DNA of 64,000 nt from Daphnia pulex (lineage: Eukaryota > Arthropoda > Branchiopoda > Diplostraca > Daphniidae). The notes below the pieces were generated by a model. It did no database searches, was not told the origin of the DNA, and worked only from the letters and a program-made list of their open reading frames with translations. The position numbers and the translations under genes were made by a program. Positions 36,801-49,600 of this stretch are shown here, one piece after another; position 1 is the stretch's first letter, and each line of letters starts with the position of its first letter. Where the stretch lies: contig NC_060024.1 in NCBI RefSeq assembly GCF_021134715.1, forward strand, positions 11,098,001 to 11,162,000, in the 5' to 3' direction.

Positions 36801-39800
36801 TCTTCCGTTAAATATATCCCTGTTAGACATTTTATTCCGGCCAAAACAAACAAACACCTTCATTCACTACTCTCCGGTCAACAAACAAACAAACAGACAG
36901 ATAGAAATGTGCGTGATCTTTATTTCGGGAATATTATATATACTATGTAGGCCTATAGCACTAAATAACAAAAAAGGGAGCGATGGATTCCTAAACCGCC
37001 TTCCATGTTTTCATTGTTTATCTTTGATTGAATTCCGGACGCTCTTTTTTTTTTCTTCCCACCCGGTTCTTTAACACGCAAGCCGTTGGGCGCATTTTTG
37101 TCCTTCCAAAAGTCACAAAACAAAAGGTTGAAACACCAGTTTCCCCCCCATCCGAAAATACTGCACATACAGCCGGGGATGATATCATTAGCGCATTACA
37201 AACACCAAACTAACTGGTTTCTTTTTGTTGTCTTTTTTCTTTTGTTTTCTTCTCCCCACCAAAATTCTTCGTGGGCGCATTTTCATTCATCAACTGGTGA
37301 AGGCGGAACGTCAATGGCTCAAAGGAGTTTCCCACCGTCGTTTTGGAACAGCAACTACCAGCCGCCAAAGTGTCAGGTGCAACAACTGCAGCAGCACCAG
37401 CAGCAGCACCAACAACAACAACAACAGCAACACCTCCACCAGCAGCAGCAGCAACAACAGCAGCAACAACAACAGTTGTACGGAGCGATGGGGAGCAACC
37501 AGCAGTCGGCGTCGGCGGCCAATCAGCAGCAGCAGCAGCAACACGATCTGTTCAGTCAGGCCGAGGCCTATCACGCTCACGCGGCGGCCCTCAATCATCA
37601 TCACCATCATCACGCAGCCGCCCATCATCACGCGGCCGCCCACCATCACGCTCACCTGACTCACGCGGCCCAGTCCGACCCCTGGACACACTACTCGCTC
37701 AGCTCGCAGGTAAAATTGAATTTAAAAATGGCCATTTTCAATTTTGGCGGCAAATTCAAATGGGAAAAAATTTCAAAAAATTCGATAGGCCTATTCGGCG
37801 CATAATCTTAGCGGAGGTTACGCCGGAGTGTCGGGCGTGTCTGCGGCCACTTCGGCGGCGGCCGCTCGCTTCGGCAGCCACCACCAATCTTACGGCTCTT
37901 TCCTGCTCCACCAGACGGCCAATCCGGCGAGTCACCGAGTTCTTCCGGCGGCGGCTGCAGCGGCAGCGGCCGCCGCAGCCGCAGCCGCCCACTGCTCCAT
38001 CAAATCCGAGCCGTGGACTTCCGTGTCTCACCACCGTTACGGCCACCATCCTCACCATCCGCACGCCCACCATCCGGGCGATCCGCTGGCTCTGACGGCC
38101 CACACCGACCTGTCGACGGGTCATCACCATCCGGCCATCGATGCGGCTTCCTACTCCGCCGGCCACTCCTACACCAACATGCCACCAGGTAAAAAATTCT
38201 CATCCGACTATTCCGGTTCACTTGATAACGTCCAAAAAACGATCCATCTCGGAGATTCAAAAGAAGGAAAGTAGTCAGCCGATTTTGATTGGTTTCCGCC
38301 GGAACGTGAAGGTATTAAATAGTTAGGCCCATGATCAATGACTGTCTCCCGTCAACACCCCCTCGCATAGTTGGCCCATCAGCTCAGACTCCGTTGTGTT
38401 GTGCATTTCCAATAAAAGCGGATGACAATCCGATCGAGAGATTTTTCCTCTCGACGCTTTTATTTTGCTTTTTATTGAAAATGCAAATATCAAACGGGGT
38501 TGGCGGTAGGAGTGGGGGGAGATCGGACGGTGTTTGATCTCCCCCCCGACATTGTACACGATAAATAATAGGACGGTTATATCTTTCTTCCGCGTCCCTC
38601 TCCCTCCCTATACATCTATCCAATATGTCTAAATAGGCGAAAATATCGCAACAAGGACGACACAAAAGATGATCTATAGATCCTACCAACAGCAGAGTGT
38701 GGGGGGAAAAAGGACACGTGTTCCATAAGCGACACAACTCTTGATCTCATCTCATGTGTGCGACAATCATTTGTCGTTTCCCCCCCTATAGGTGATGGGT
38801 GATAGGGGGGAGCTATTTCAAACTCCAAGCCAAGGTATATTGTTGTACACGCCATGCTATAACATGTAGGCGATAATAGACCGATGGTGGGACATGACCC
38901 CCACCGAACGACAGAGACACGCGCCTTCTCGTTTCTCTCAGACTCCCGGTTTATGTCACACACGGCTCTCGCTCGTGACTCTTACTGCGCAAAAGGGAAC
39001 CTTTTAATTAAAAATCTTGTCAACTACTAGAGACTAGAGACTGGGCGTATTACTAGTGCTAGTTCGCCTCGATATGAGATCAAACTTGTTGTATATTGTA
39101 GTACAGTCTAGTGTAGTGCGGACATGGTGTGTGACTGTAGACAAGGTGGTGTCCCCTATACACAATCTACTACATAATATCCCCTACTTGAAAACGGATC
39201 CTGCCCACTTGAAAAACATGTGAATACATCCTCCTCCTCCTCCCCTCTCGGAGAAACAAGTTCCATATGTGAGCAATCTCTTCTATGGGCTCCTCTCGTC
39301 TAGGGGGGGTACATATAATGTCGACTGGTAAGAAATATTATTTGTTTTTTTGTTGGGCTGCGCATCGAATGCTATTGGACGACTAGGCACAGTTGAATAG
39401 GTTACCAGGATGGACGGAACAAGTTAAGTTGAAGATATTATAGGTCTATCTATATATATATGAGATGAGAGAAGAAAAGGAGAACGACATCAAAGAGAGG
39501 CCTCCCGATATTGCTACGCCCCCCTGTTCTTCTTCTTCTTCTATGACAATCAAAAAAAGACGACGACGACGACGACACGAGATGGGACCGAAAAAGGACG
39601 GCCGAGAGAGAAAATAGGAAGGAACTCAAGCCGAACGAGATCTTTTATATTGCGGGTAGGAGAGAGTGCCGAGGGCGTAGAGGCTTCTGGGCGCATTTAT
39701 TGCGTCGACGACAATCCAATTAGCTTTGATATTACCATGTGAACGAAAGAGAGAGAGAGAGAAAAAGGCAGTCAGCGACACACACACGATCGAATATATC

Positions 39801-39970
39801 CAAGCGTTTGGAATTGGATGGCAAATAATTAAAAAAAAGGAGGAATTTTGATGTTTTCGATTTCGATGGTCTTTTTAAAATAAATTCAATTGATATTTTT
39901 TGATATTCGATTAGGTTTGGAGGCTGGACAGGTGCAACAAGAGCCGGGCAAAGACCTTTACTGGTTTTGA
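30876..39970 (+). CDS. vg: Vestigial, transcriptional co-activator of Scalloped/TEAD
   Basis: Five exons (30876-31013, 31109-31877, 37303-37709, 37789-38188, 39915-39970) give 589 residues. The start MSCAQVMYQPYVPYLSSYDR matches the conserved Vg N-terminus and has a good Kozak context; an in-frame ATG at 30846 would add ten unconserved residues. The Tondu/TDU domain (YISANCVVFMSYSGDTASVV then DQHFSRALN) lies near residues 231-259 and binds the TEA domain of Scalloped. Exon 3 holds the conserved FPPSFWNSNY. Exon 5 is a 56-bp terminal micro-exon reading LEAGQVQQEPGKDLYWF, the conserved Vg end. Long poly-Ala, poly-Gln and His-rich tracts fill the linkers. In insects Vg specifies wing fate and muscle identity; its role in a crustacean would be in appendage, body-wall or muscle patterning. 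Intron 2 is 5.4 kb, intron 4 is 1.7 kb. Confidence 0.95.
33161..33171 (+). promoter_or_regulatory. Possible tandem TEAD/Scalloped site
   Basis: CATTCCATTCC holds two overlapping-spaced copies of the CATTCC (GGAATG) core recognised by TEA-domain proteins, inside intron 2 of the gene encoding their co-activator. Motif evidence only. Confidence 0.3.
34308..34328. repeat. (AGG/GGA)n microsatellite
   Basis: A run of AGG trinucleotides in vestigial intron 2. Confidence 0.85.
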
Positions 39971-42900
39971 TTGATGACATCATCATCATAATCGTTTGTG
40001 TGTGTTTTTTTGTTTTGTGTGGGGGATAATTCCGATGGATCACATGACGCGCGCGGGACGGACGGAAGGATCGCAGCATCGATTATTAAAGACAAAAATT
40101 TCGTTTTTTTGGCGCCAATGATTTCAAATCAATTTCACATTTTATATTATCCAAAAAATTCATCACCATTGTGCGTGTGTGTTATTTTCGTGTACGCGTT
40201 TACATTTCTTTTGACAAAATAATTTTCTTTCTTTTTCTTGTTTTTGTGTTTTCAAAAACTTTTCCCCTCCCCCCCCCACACTCTTACCGCAAAATTTCTT
40301 TCGTTGACGTTACCGGTTCGTATTTTTTAATCAATCAAACCCAAATGACGAGCTATAATAATCTTTATACATATACATTACATACAATAATATGGAAAAA
40401 AAAACCTAAATAATTCTCATGTGTGTGTGTGTGTTTGTAGTTTATGGTTATTATATTAATCAGTCGATTTTTTTAAATTGAATTAACGTTTGGACGGGAG
40501 AGGCAGAGACTAGGTGACAATTAAACCAAAAAATGTTGGAAGAAAAAAAAACAGCAATTAAAAATAAAAAGTTGTGCAAGTTTTACAGTTCTTTTTTTTT
40601 CACTACTACTACCCATTTAAAAACCCGGAAATTTCAAGTTTTCCCAGTGTTTTGTTTTTCTCTTATCTCCGCTGTCGAGCGCTAAAATTTGAATCTGATA
40701 TGACATTCGGTTTGGCGAGCGTGGTTTTTATATTCTTATCCTTCTCGTCTTGGGTTTGTTTAATTAAATTTCAGAAAACTCTCTCTCTCTCTCTTTCTAT
40801 GATTTGTGTGTCTGTCATTTTTTCCGTGTCTGTGCTATGGCGAAACAAACAAACAAAAAAAAGAGGCAGAAAAAATGTGTGTTTTAATCGTCAGTGGGAC
40901 TTTTTTTCGACTAGTCAAATAATGTGGAAAACGGCAAAAAGGAAAAAAAAATCAACAAAAAAATAGATGGGATAATGACATCACCACTACTTTTCCAACC
41001 AAATAATTGCAATTAGAAATTTTGAAAGACACAAACACACACACAGAGAGCGCGCGATCCAATCCAAATGCAATCACCAACTGTTCACACGTATCCGTGT
41101 AGTAAAATAATCGTCGCTATCGACATTGTTTCCTCCTTCTTTTCTCGATTCTTTTCTCAAATCATCTGTGTCTTTTTAAACCGTTGCTCCTTGATTTCTT
41201 GATCAAAAAATTTCTCGATTGATTTCCCCATAGCTCTACTTCACCTCCCCCCTCCAAGTGTGTAAGCCTGTCTTTCTCGACACGCCCACACGATGAATGT
41301 TGACACGCCCCTCTCAATGACAACCCCGAAACTCTCCTTATTATACATATTTGTATACGTCCTGGTTTATTAAAATTTCTGTTTGAATTCAAATTCAATT
41401 TTTTTCTTTTCAATGTCTGTTGGTCGGTCGGTTTTTTTTAATTATCTCCTTCAAATGTGAAATTGTTTTTTGTTTCTTTGTTATTATTAACTCCCCTCAC
41501 AGCTGATAGCCACCACCACCACCACGAAAGAAAAAAAAGCAACAAATCCAATAATTATCACGTCAACAGTGTGTGCTATACTACTACTCCTACTACTACT
41601 ACTATATATTATATATAAATATACATAAATGGAACTGAAAGAAAACCGAGTTTCTTTTCTTTGACTGTCTAAAACCCAAAGTGGAAGTCACACACATGTT
41701 TGTGTTGTTGTTGTTTTGATTGGTTTTTCGACGGAGGGGCTTTCCAGCGTGTCTCAACACGTGAAGAAAAAGACGAGAAAATAAAAAAGGGGTTCGAAGA
41801 CATTTGTGTTGAAGGAAAGAAGAAGTTGTGTGCCTTAATGAGTCGCGCCGTAGACGGACGGACGGATGGAGGGATCGTGATGGATGGGAAGTTCCAACGG
41901 ATCCTGGGCCGTCGTGTTTTTGGCGCGCTGAACTTTGAACCGTTCGACCGAGAGGTTCGAATAGCCGGAAGAAAAAAGGGGGGAGGAAACATAGCACACA
42001 GAGTCCAGCAGCAGCATCCGCTCAATGATGTTGCCCATGTAGATCTATAATACCCCCTTCTTTTTTAAGGACTTTGTGTGTGGGTGGGTGGTGCCTTCAC
42101 TTGATGGGCCCAACACGTGTCGAGTTGGACTCGTTTAAAAAGAGAAATACTCGGCAACAGCCCCTCGGAAAAAAAAACAGAATAAAAAAGTAGCCCGGCA
42201 CTAAGACGGGCGACATGTTTACGGCAAAAGTTCCTCGTTTGGATCCCGAAAGGATTTTCCCCTTTTCGCACAATAGAAAAGAAAAGAAGACAAACCCTTT
42301 TACACTTTTTCGACCGGCCGAGTGTGTGTCTACTAGCGTACAAACAGTTTCCAAAAAAAGGGTGTGTGTAGGATATATTTAGGGGGAAAACAATAAGAGC
42401 AGTAGCAGGAGCAGCACGCGCGTTCTAGGAAAGAAAAGAGCCGTCGCTGGCCCATCAAATAAAGATTGAGCCTTTTGTCTTTGGCTTGAGCTTCTCTTTC
42501 AGCTGTTGTTTTTTGGTCGAGTGTGTAAAACAAAAGCCCTTGCTGCACACACACACACAACACAACGCAACTGTATTCTTCTCTTTTTAACTTTTAATGA
42601 CTTTGACAGTTGGCGGCGCTCTTCAGCTCCTTTCGTATTTTTTTGAAAAGGGCGGCGGACGAAAATGGAGCTGGGATGTGTGTGGATCATTCGACGCGGC
42701 CATGTTTGATATCGATCGTGCGCTCACAGTTCCTTCTCTACGTGGAAGACAAGTCCAAGACAGAGACGGATAGTTGGAGAGCGACAAAAGCGGAAGAAGG
42801 CGGAGTTTCATCCTTGCCTTCAGATATAGAAGATGCCGGCCTCCCACGCTCGACCGCACTTGCCCGGATTGTTCTACGCCCGGCTCTCTCAATCGACGAA

Positions 42901-45900
42901 TAAGGGGGGACCAATCGTCGTACAAGGAAAAAATGGGAAGCAGCTATAGTCCTGGGCATAGGCATTCCTTCATGCCAATATCAAGAGAGACAGACTTTTC
43001 TTTTGTTTTATTTGTATTATAAGATATTCTATTTGTTTTGTACGATCCCCCCCCTCTCCATTTCGTCTTCTTCTTCTTCTTATCAAAGAAAAATCCCGTC
43101 TCTTTCTCCGTCACGCTCCGCAGAAGAAGAAGCGGAAATATATATCATCCAGCGCGCGCAACCCATCACACACACAAGACGACTCGCTTCTTTCATTCTC
43201 TATCTCTCCGCGTCAATCTCAATTCTTCAAACTTTTATTTGTTTATTTTTCCTCCTTTCGATTGTAAGTTTAATTTAATTGCATTTCAATTTTTCTCGAG
43301 CAAGAGCATAGAACGCGGTGGGGAGAGAGAACGAAACAATTCACTTCCGCGCTATTGGAGGCGGGAGATGCGGCGGTGCGCAATCACGCTCTGGAAAACG
43401 TCGCATGGAAGCCGACACGCTCTACTAGGCATCAGACACGTCGTCGCGATAGTGATATTATTACTGGAACACACATCTGCATGCGGCTGGGAGGAATAAA
43501 TAATAAAAAATATTTCTTCACGGTTTGGCGATTCGAAATTCAAATTTTCAACATCTTCCCGCCGAATTTTCAAATCGAAAAAAAAAAAAATTGGTAGACC
43601 CCACAACCCCACAAGAAGAGAAAAACAAATAGAAACAGACCTTAATGGGGGTCGCGTACCCTCGGTAGACATACACTACTAGGCCTAGTCTGGAACAACA
43701 GCAACATCAATCTAATTGATGTACTACTTGGTGTACTAGCGCACAAATGACCGTGTCACATGGAGTGGTTCACTTTCTCCAGGCTGTATCACTTTTCCCT
43801 TATGTCTAGAGCGGGAGTTGTTGAAAGATGAAGAAGAACATCCAACGAGTGGGATGCGGTTGTGGTGACAGACCCCCCCTCTGGTCCTTCTATCCTCCGT
43901 TTTGGTGGAGAAGAGAAAAAACTCATAAGACCCCTGACGAATCTTTCAACCAGGGAATCTTCGTTGTGTCGGTACTTGTACAACATCCGGAAAACCAAAC
44001 CAAACGACAAAGTAAAAAAATCGAAAAAGGCAAACAACCTCCCTCCCAAAAAAATGACGATGCCACCAACGACGTTTTGATAAATTTCTCATCCAATCTT
44101 TTTTTCAAATTCCCCGCCATTTCCTCCTGTGGGATTATTATTTAAAAAAGAAAAAAGACTGCGGTAAGAAGAAAGACCCGCTATCGATGATTATCCACCA
44201 GACAAATCTCGGCCCATCTTTCTTGTGGAACCGGGAAACGGACCGACACACACAAGAAACCCAGAGGCCATCCACTCTCTGCTGCAGAGAGGAGAAACAC
44301 GGGAGGTCTTGGAACGTATATAGGTACAAATGGTTATCAGTGGCCGAAGATCACCGAGGCACATCGGAAGATGAAGGTTAACTCCTCATATTCGGACGAC
44401 AATGAAACCGACCCCCCAAATCAAAACAGGAACCAAAAGAATGACCACTCTATTTCCATCGCAGCATTCATTTAAGTGCCATCCTCCCAATTAAAAAAAG
44501 AAAGAAAGAAAAAAGAAAAGTATCGGGTGACTATTTCCATTTTGACAAATGAAATTCGAAGGGAAAAGAAAAAAGCCCCTCCTGACTTTGCCGTTGTCTT
44601 AATTGTAACACAGGCACAAGAACAAGACCAAATCTATTATACCTGTCTCTGCTGAGCTCTGAGAAACAGTCGCCGTTGCTACGGCAACGTCATCAAAGAG
44701 AGAATGGCTGCTGCTGCCCCACCGGTGTAGTACAGTAGATACGAGAGTCTTGACTGTCTATATTGTCCTTTAGATGATGGACTTTTTGGGCTGCTGCTGC
44801 TGCCGGCCGGCCTCTCCTTCCATGTCTCTGATTAACGCGCCCGGCTGGACGATTCTTCATCATCATCAGGTTCTCCCGGTACTAAATAGAAGAGGAACAC
44901 ATATATGTACGCTTTCTAGGTGGAATCAACGTACAAAGGGGGGAAAAGGGATCGTACGTTGTACAGGCGGAAGAGGTTTTGATTACAAGCCGAGGGACTA
45001 ATAAAGCGAGTGAGCTCTCCTTTCGGCGCTGCTAGAGACGACGACCCCTTTCATTTAATGGACCAAAAATCTTATTTGAAGATAAAGAGGAGGCGCAGGC
45101 CGGCCAATATAAACGGCTCGGGGGATTCTCAACAACAATCTTTGGTCTTTGGTCTCTGTGTGTGTTTTCCGGTTTCTTTGGTGATGTTAATCAAGCGAAT
45201 CAAACGGCAAAGACCGGCTGGCGTCGGCTGGCGTGTTGATTACACGCAGGATCAAGAGCTAGGAGAGATATTTAATGTTTTCAAGCTGACTAAACGATTC
45301 GTTTTTTATATTACAATTAACATTAATTTGATTGGCCGCCGAGGAATAAGGCAAGAGAAGGATAGAGAGAAAGAGCTAGAGAGATATTGGCTCTGCTGAA
45401 AAAAGACACTCTTATCTCTCTTCTTTCTCTCTAGCTCTCCTTGGAGCTTCTTCTTCTCTTATTATTTTCGAGACTGAGATGTGGATGTCTGTGTAACTAT
45501 GATGGATGTGGGGGCCCCGGCCTCCGCCGCTTCTTTTTTTTTTCCTCCTTCCAACATTGGAAAATACATCAAACATCAGACAGTAGATAATAATAAGGAG
45601 GAGGATCATCTATTTTGGGAGCATTTCCTCAGTTGAGGCCAGTTCCTCCTCCTCTCTGCTCTTTTAATATGCTCCTGAGCTTAGCTCCTGCTGCTGTCCT
45701 CCTCATTTATGCCTTTGGTTGCGTTGACGTTTTTCTTTTCGGGTTTCGAATATCGGCGCTTCTTCTTCCCCCCTTATTATTGTAACTATGATTTCCAGTG
45801 GCAGTTAAGGAGGGGGCTTTTCTGCTCTTATTAACATATTCATCTTTGTGGCTTTAAAGCTGATGGCTATAAAAGGAGGAGAAAAACAAGGAGCTCAAAG

Positions 45901-46015
45901 AAGAAGATGGGAAAAGAAAACGAGATTTCAAAGAAGTGAAACACACACACACATACAAAAAAAAAAGCTTTTGAATTGAACCGATGCCGCCGTTGCCCTT
46001 CATTTCTATCTTGGA

Positions 46016-46035
46016 GGGGGGGGGGGGGGGGGGGG
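46016..46035. repeat. Poly-G tract, 20 bases
   Basis: An uninterrupted run of 20 G, the longest homopolymer in the window and able in principle to form a G-quadruplex. Confidence 0.9.
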
Positions 46036-46589
46036 TTTCGTTTGTTTCTACAATGACGGATGACTCCCGTCGGTCACCGAATTATAACAAAAAAAAGTGA
46101 AAAAAAAAATAACATAGGACGTCCGTTTCTTTTTGAAATTGTGATTATTCCTTGCTCCCTTCTTTCTCAGTCGCATAATTTTGGTCTTCCTTCGTTTCCT
46201 TTTTTAAAAATCGTCAATTATTCACGAACAAAAATAAATCTGCAAAAAAAAAAAGGGACGAACGCCAAAGAGAATCTCAAAGATCTGCAGACACAAAATA
46301 AACGAAGAGACGGGGATATCTGTAAAATTTTTGTCGGGCGCCAATTTCGTGCCAAATTTGATAGATGACGAATCAATTCCCCAAAGACAAAATCACCGGC
46401 ACAGCAGCAGGAGGCCTATTTACATAATACACACTATACACCGTTTTTTGTGCGCGACGGGGTGGTGTTAAGTGTTTTAAATGTGTATTATAGGCCTATC
46501 CACCGCCCCTATTCGCTCTAGTCGTGTTCTGCTCCGGCGGAGCTGCAAATGGGCGAAGCCGGGAGAGAGAGGGTCTCGCTCAACAACAC

Positions 46590-46612
46590 GAAGAAGAAGA
46601 AGAAGAAGAAGA
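46590..46612. repeat. (GAA)n microsatellite
   Basis: Tandem GAA/AAG units of about 23 bases followed by an A-run. Confidence 0.85.
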
Positions 46613-49600
46613 AAAAAAGGAGGGATAGGCAGCAGGAGGAGTAAGAGGATTGCCGAGTAGTCAAGGCGATAATAACACACTGGTCGTAAATCAGCCTACA
46701 CGCGCACCACATTTACACTACGAGCACTAAATCAACCGCCGTTCAATCACGAAATTCTCCCCCCACTTTTCCTCTATCCGGTTTATTTTACAGTATAGGC
46801 GATGATGTCACTCTTAGAACAGGAAGAAAGAAAGAAAAAAAGAACACCATAAAAATATGCAATAAAACTTTCAAAAGAAAACGACATTTTCAAAAAAAAA
46901 CTAAATGGGAAAGTCGATGGACTCGTGTTCCTGATTTTCCAGTTCCCTTTGTGTCTGTCGTCTTCCAGTCTTCGTATATTCGACCGCCGACGGGCTCACG
47001 AAAAATCAATAATTACGGACGTAAATATCTATTATTGGTCGCTGGTATACACGCGCACCCACGGATTTACATTAGACATTACAAATAATCCAATAAATAT
47101 TCATCTCAAACTGGACACGACAAAGATACCAGTTTAATGGCTCTGTGGTCGTTTTCTTTTTCTTTTCTTTTTTTAAACCTTCCGTCAAACAAATACATTT
47201 AAAAAAAAAATAAAGAATCAAATGAACTAAAACTTGCTGTTCTGCGCTCAGCTGTTTTAATTGTTTTTGTTTTTCCGCATCAGCCTTTTTCTTTGGGGAA
47301 AACCGAATTTTGCAAGTACATCACGTAATCAGGGCAATTGGCTCTCACATTGGCCAATTAGTACACGAATTGTGACAGTTTTTTCCATCTCAAAAGGGAC
47401 ACCGCCACTGCTGGCCTCAACTGCCGCCGCGGCAGTTGATTGATATTCCAAGGTTTCGTTCGTCTACTCTTTCATATTTCGAGATCCCTTTTGTTCATTT
47501 CTCTTTGCGCGTACACAATAACACCGTAAGACTAAGAGTGAAAGTAGAATCAAAAGACCTAACCTAAGCCACTATCTTTTCAGCTATAGCTCTCTCTCTC
47601 TCTGTCTATTTCGCTCTGACGGGGGGTTAAAAGCGCAGAAATAAAAAACATGAAAAGACGATAACATTTTTCAATAAGAAGAAGAAGAAGAATAAAAAAG
47701 ACGATGCACAATGTGCTCCTCTTATCGGGTGGAGAGAGTGCGGTGATGCAACGTGCCCACCGATTTATCATTCCTGGCCGTCGTTGCATCCAAGAGACCA
47801 GGGGTACGACGACGAGACGAGAGAGTATAGGTATATAGCAGCTCTTTAGGTGTGTAGAGTAGCTCAGACCCAAACTTATTGCCCAGGAGCTAGTCTTAGC
47901 CAAACACCATTTTCTTTCTTTCTTTCTATCCTAGTTTGTTTTTGTTGTTTTTCCCCGTCCAAGAGTTATGCGACCGAGCCCCGGTGTACACAAAATTTCC
48001 CACCGTTTCCAGCTCACGTACGAATTTCAAGTTTTTTGTTTTAAGAAATAGAAAAGAAAAAGAAACGTTCAGGTTGATCATGCAGCTGTGCCATAGCTCC
48101 TGCCGCCGCTCTTGTGTGCTGTTGGATCGACTAATGTGGATGTGTCACACTGGCCGCGCGGCGGCGGCCCTTACACAAAAGCCGCACCGCGCCGCCATAA
48201 GGACAGCCCGAGAGAGAGAGAGAGAGGAACTTGCGCTACTCTACCAGGGACCCAGATCACCGCTTACTCTTCTATATCAAATATAAAAACAGAAATGGGA
48301 AAGAAAGGCATCACCGAAAAGTCTCCCTTTGGATTCTGACTGGACTGGCACGGCTGCCAAAAAGCAAAAGAAAAGAAAAAGACATGGGACAGTCTCCAAG
48401 AGTCTTGGGAACCACTTTGGTGGGGGATTCATCATTTGACCAAATCAAAAGAATCAACTCTTTTTCTTCTTCTTCTATTTCATCTTCTTCTTCTTTTCCT
48501 CTTCATGTCTACAGAAAAGAAAAGAAGAAAAGAGCCGCGCTGACTGTTTCAATGTCTCGAGGAATTCGATAATAGTCCCCACTTTATCTCCCAGCTCTCA
48601 GCTCTCGACTATAGTTTATAGAGAAGCATCAAAGTGGACAGAAGTCGTGTACGGTTGTATCAGTCACCTGGGTCACACATCGATGGCTACCGAATTCCCC
48701 CTTAAAGAAAAACAGCGCATAACCCCTCATTCAACCCCTCCACCTCCTCCTGAATAATTAATTAATTATTCGTTTTGCGCAGAATTGTCGTTCCGACTCG
48801 AGTATCGAGTTAATAAATGATTGCCTCGTCAAAAAACGGTTGGAAACAAACGGAGCGAGGTGCTGACCGATGAAAGGAATGCAGTTCGGACCTTGTGTGT
48901 ATAAATACAGCGCCGGGGTCTTGTAATAGTTGGCCACTCGCTACCGATGGCCCGTGGGAAAGGAGAAAGAAACAACAATGTCCCACCGTCCCACCATCCC
49001 AGCACCAGTCTTTATTAGAGCCTCCACTCTCTCTCTTTCGATCCAATACGGCTGCAGCCCAGGAAAAGGCCAGGCAGCCGCCGAGTCCAGGAGCAAAAGA
49101 AGAGAAAAACAGAGCTACTACTACGACGACGACAAAAACAAAATGACTTCCCAATAATTCCGTGATGGCCATCCATTCCGGTAGATAGAGAAGGAAAAAA
49201 ATAAAACCGAAAATAAAATAAAAAGACAAACCCAACCGGCACTCATCCATTTACGTGGCTGTGTCTTGTGTGTCTCTGCGGCCTAATATAACATGGACGA
49301 GTAAAGGGTCTCTCTTTTCCTTTCTCGATTCTTTTTCCGTCCTAAACTTGTTATCTGACAACCGCAATCGGTCGATTTATTTCAAACCTCATACAAGAAC
49401 TGTAGACCAGTCGTCCCCCCCCCCTCAAGAAAAACCTCAAAAGACACAATCCAAAAAATCAACAACATTATAAAAGAGAAGAAAAGAAAAATTCCCGATT
49501 GAATAACAAAAATAATCCGTGGCCGGATGTTGGAGATTGAAATCGGATTGCCGAATGAATGGAGCGGAACAGCCACCACAAGTCAAGTGCAGCCCCCCAC

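Larger units (their letters stand above)
31878..37302 (+). other. Vestigial intron 2, candidate cis-regulatory region
   Basis: A 5.4 kb intron with no coding exon of its own. It holds CA, GT, CT and GGA microsatellites (for example CA near 33341-33356 and AGG/GGA at 34308-34328) and a tandem CATTCC-ATTCC pair at 33161-33171 that fits TEAD/Scalloped half-sites. In Drosophila, vg introns carry wing-margin and quadrant enhancers; enhancer activity here is inference only. Confidence 0.5.

Noticed and set aside
38189-38274. Read-through tail of vestigial exon 4 (KKFSSDYSGSLDNVQ) as the protein end
   Set aside because: A proper GT donor follows 38188, and the conserved last exon at 39915 joins in phase.
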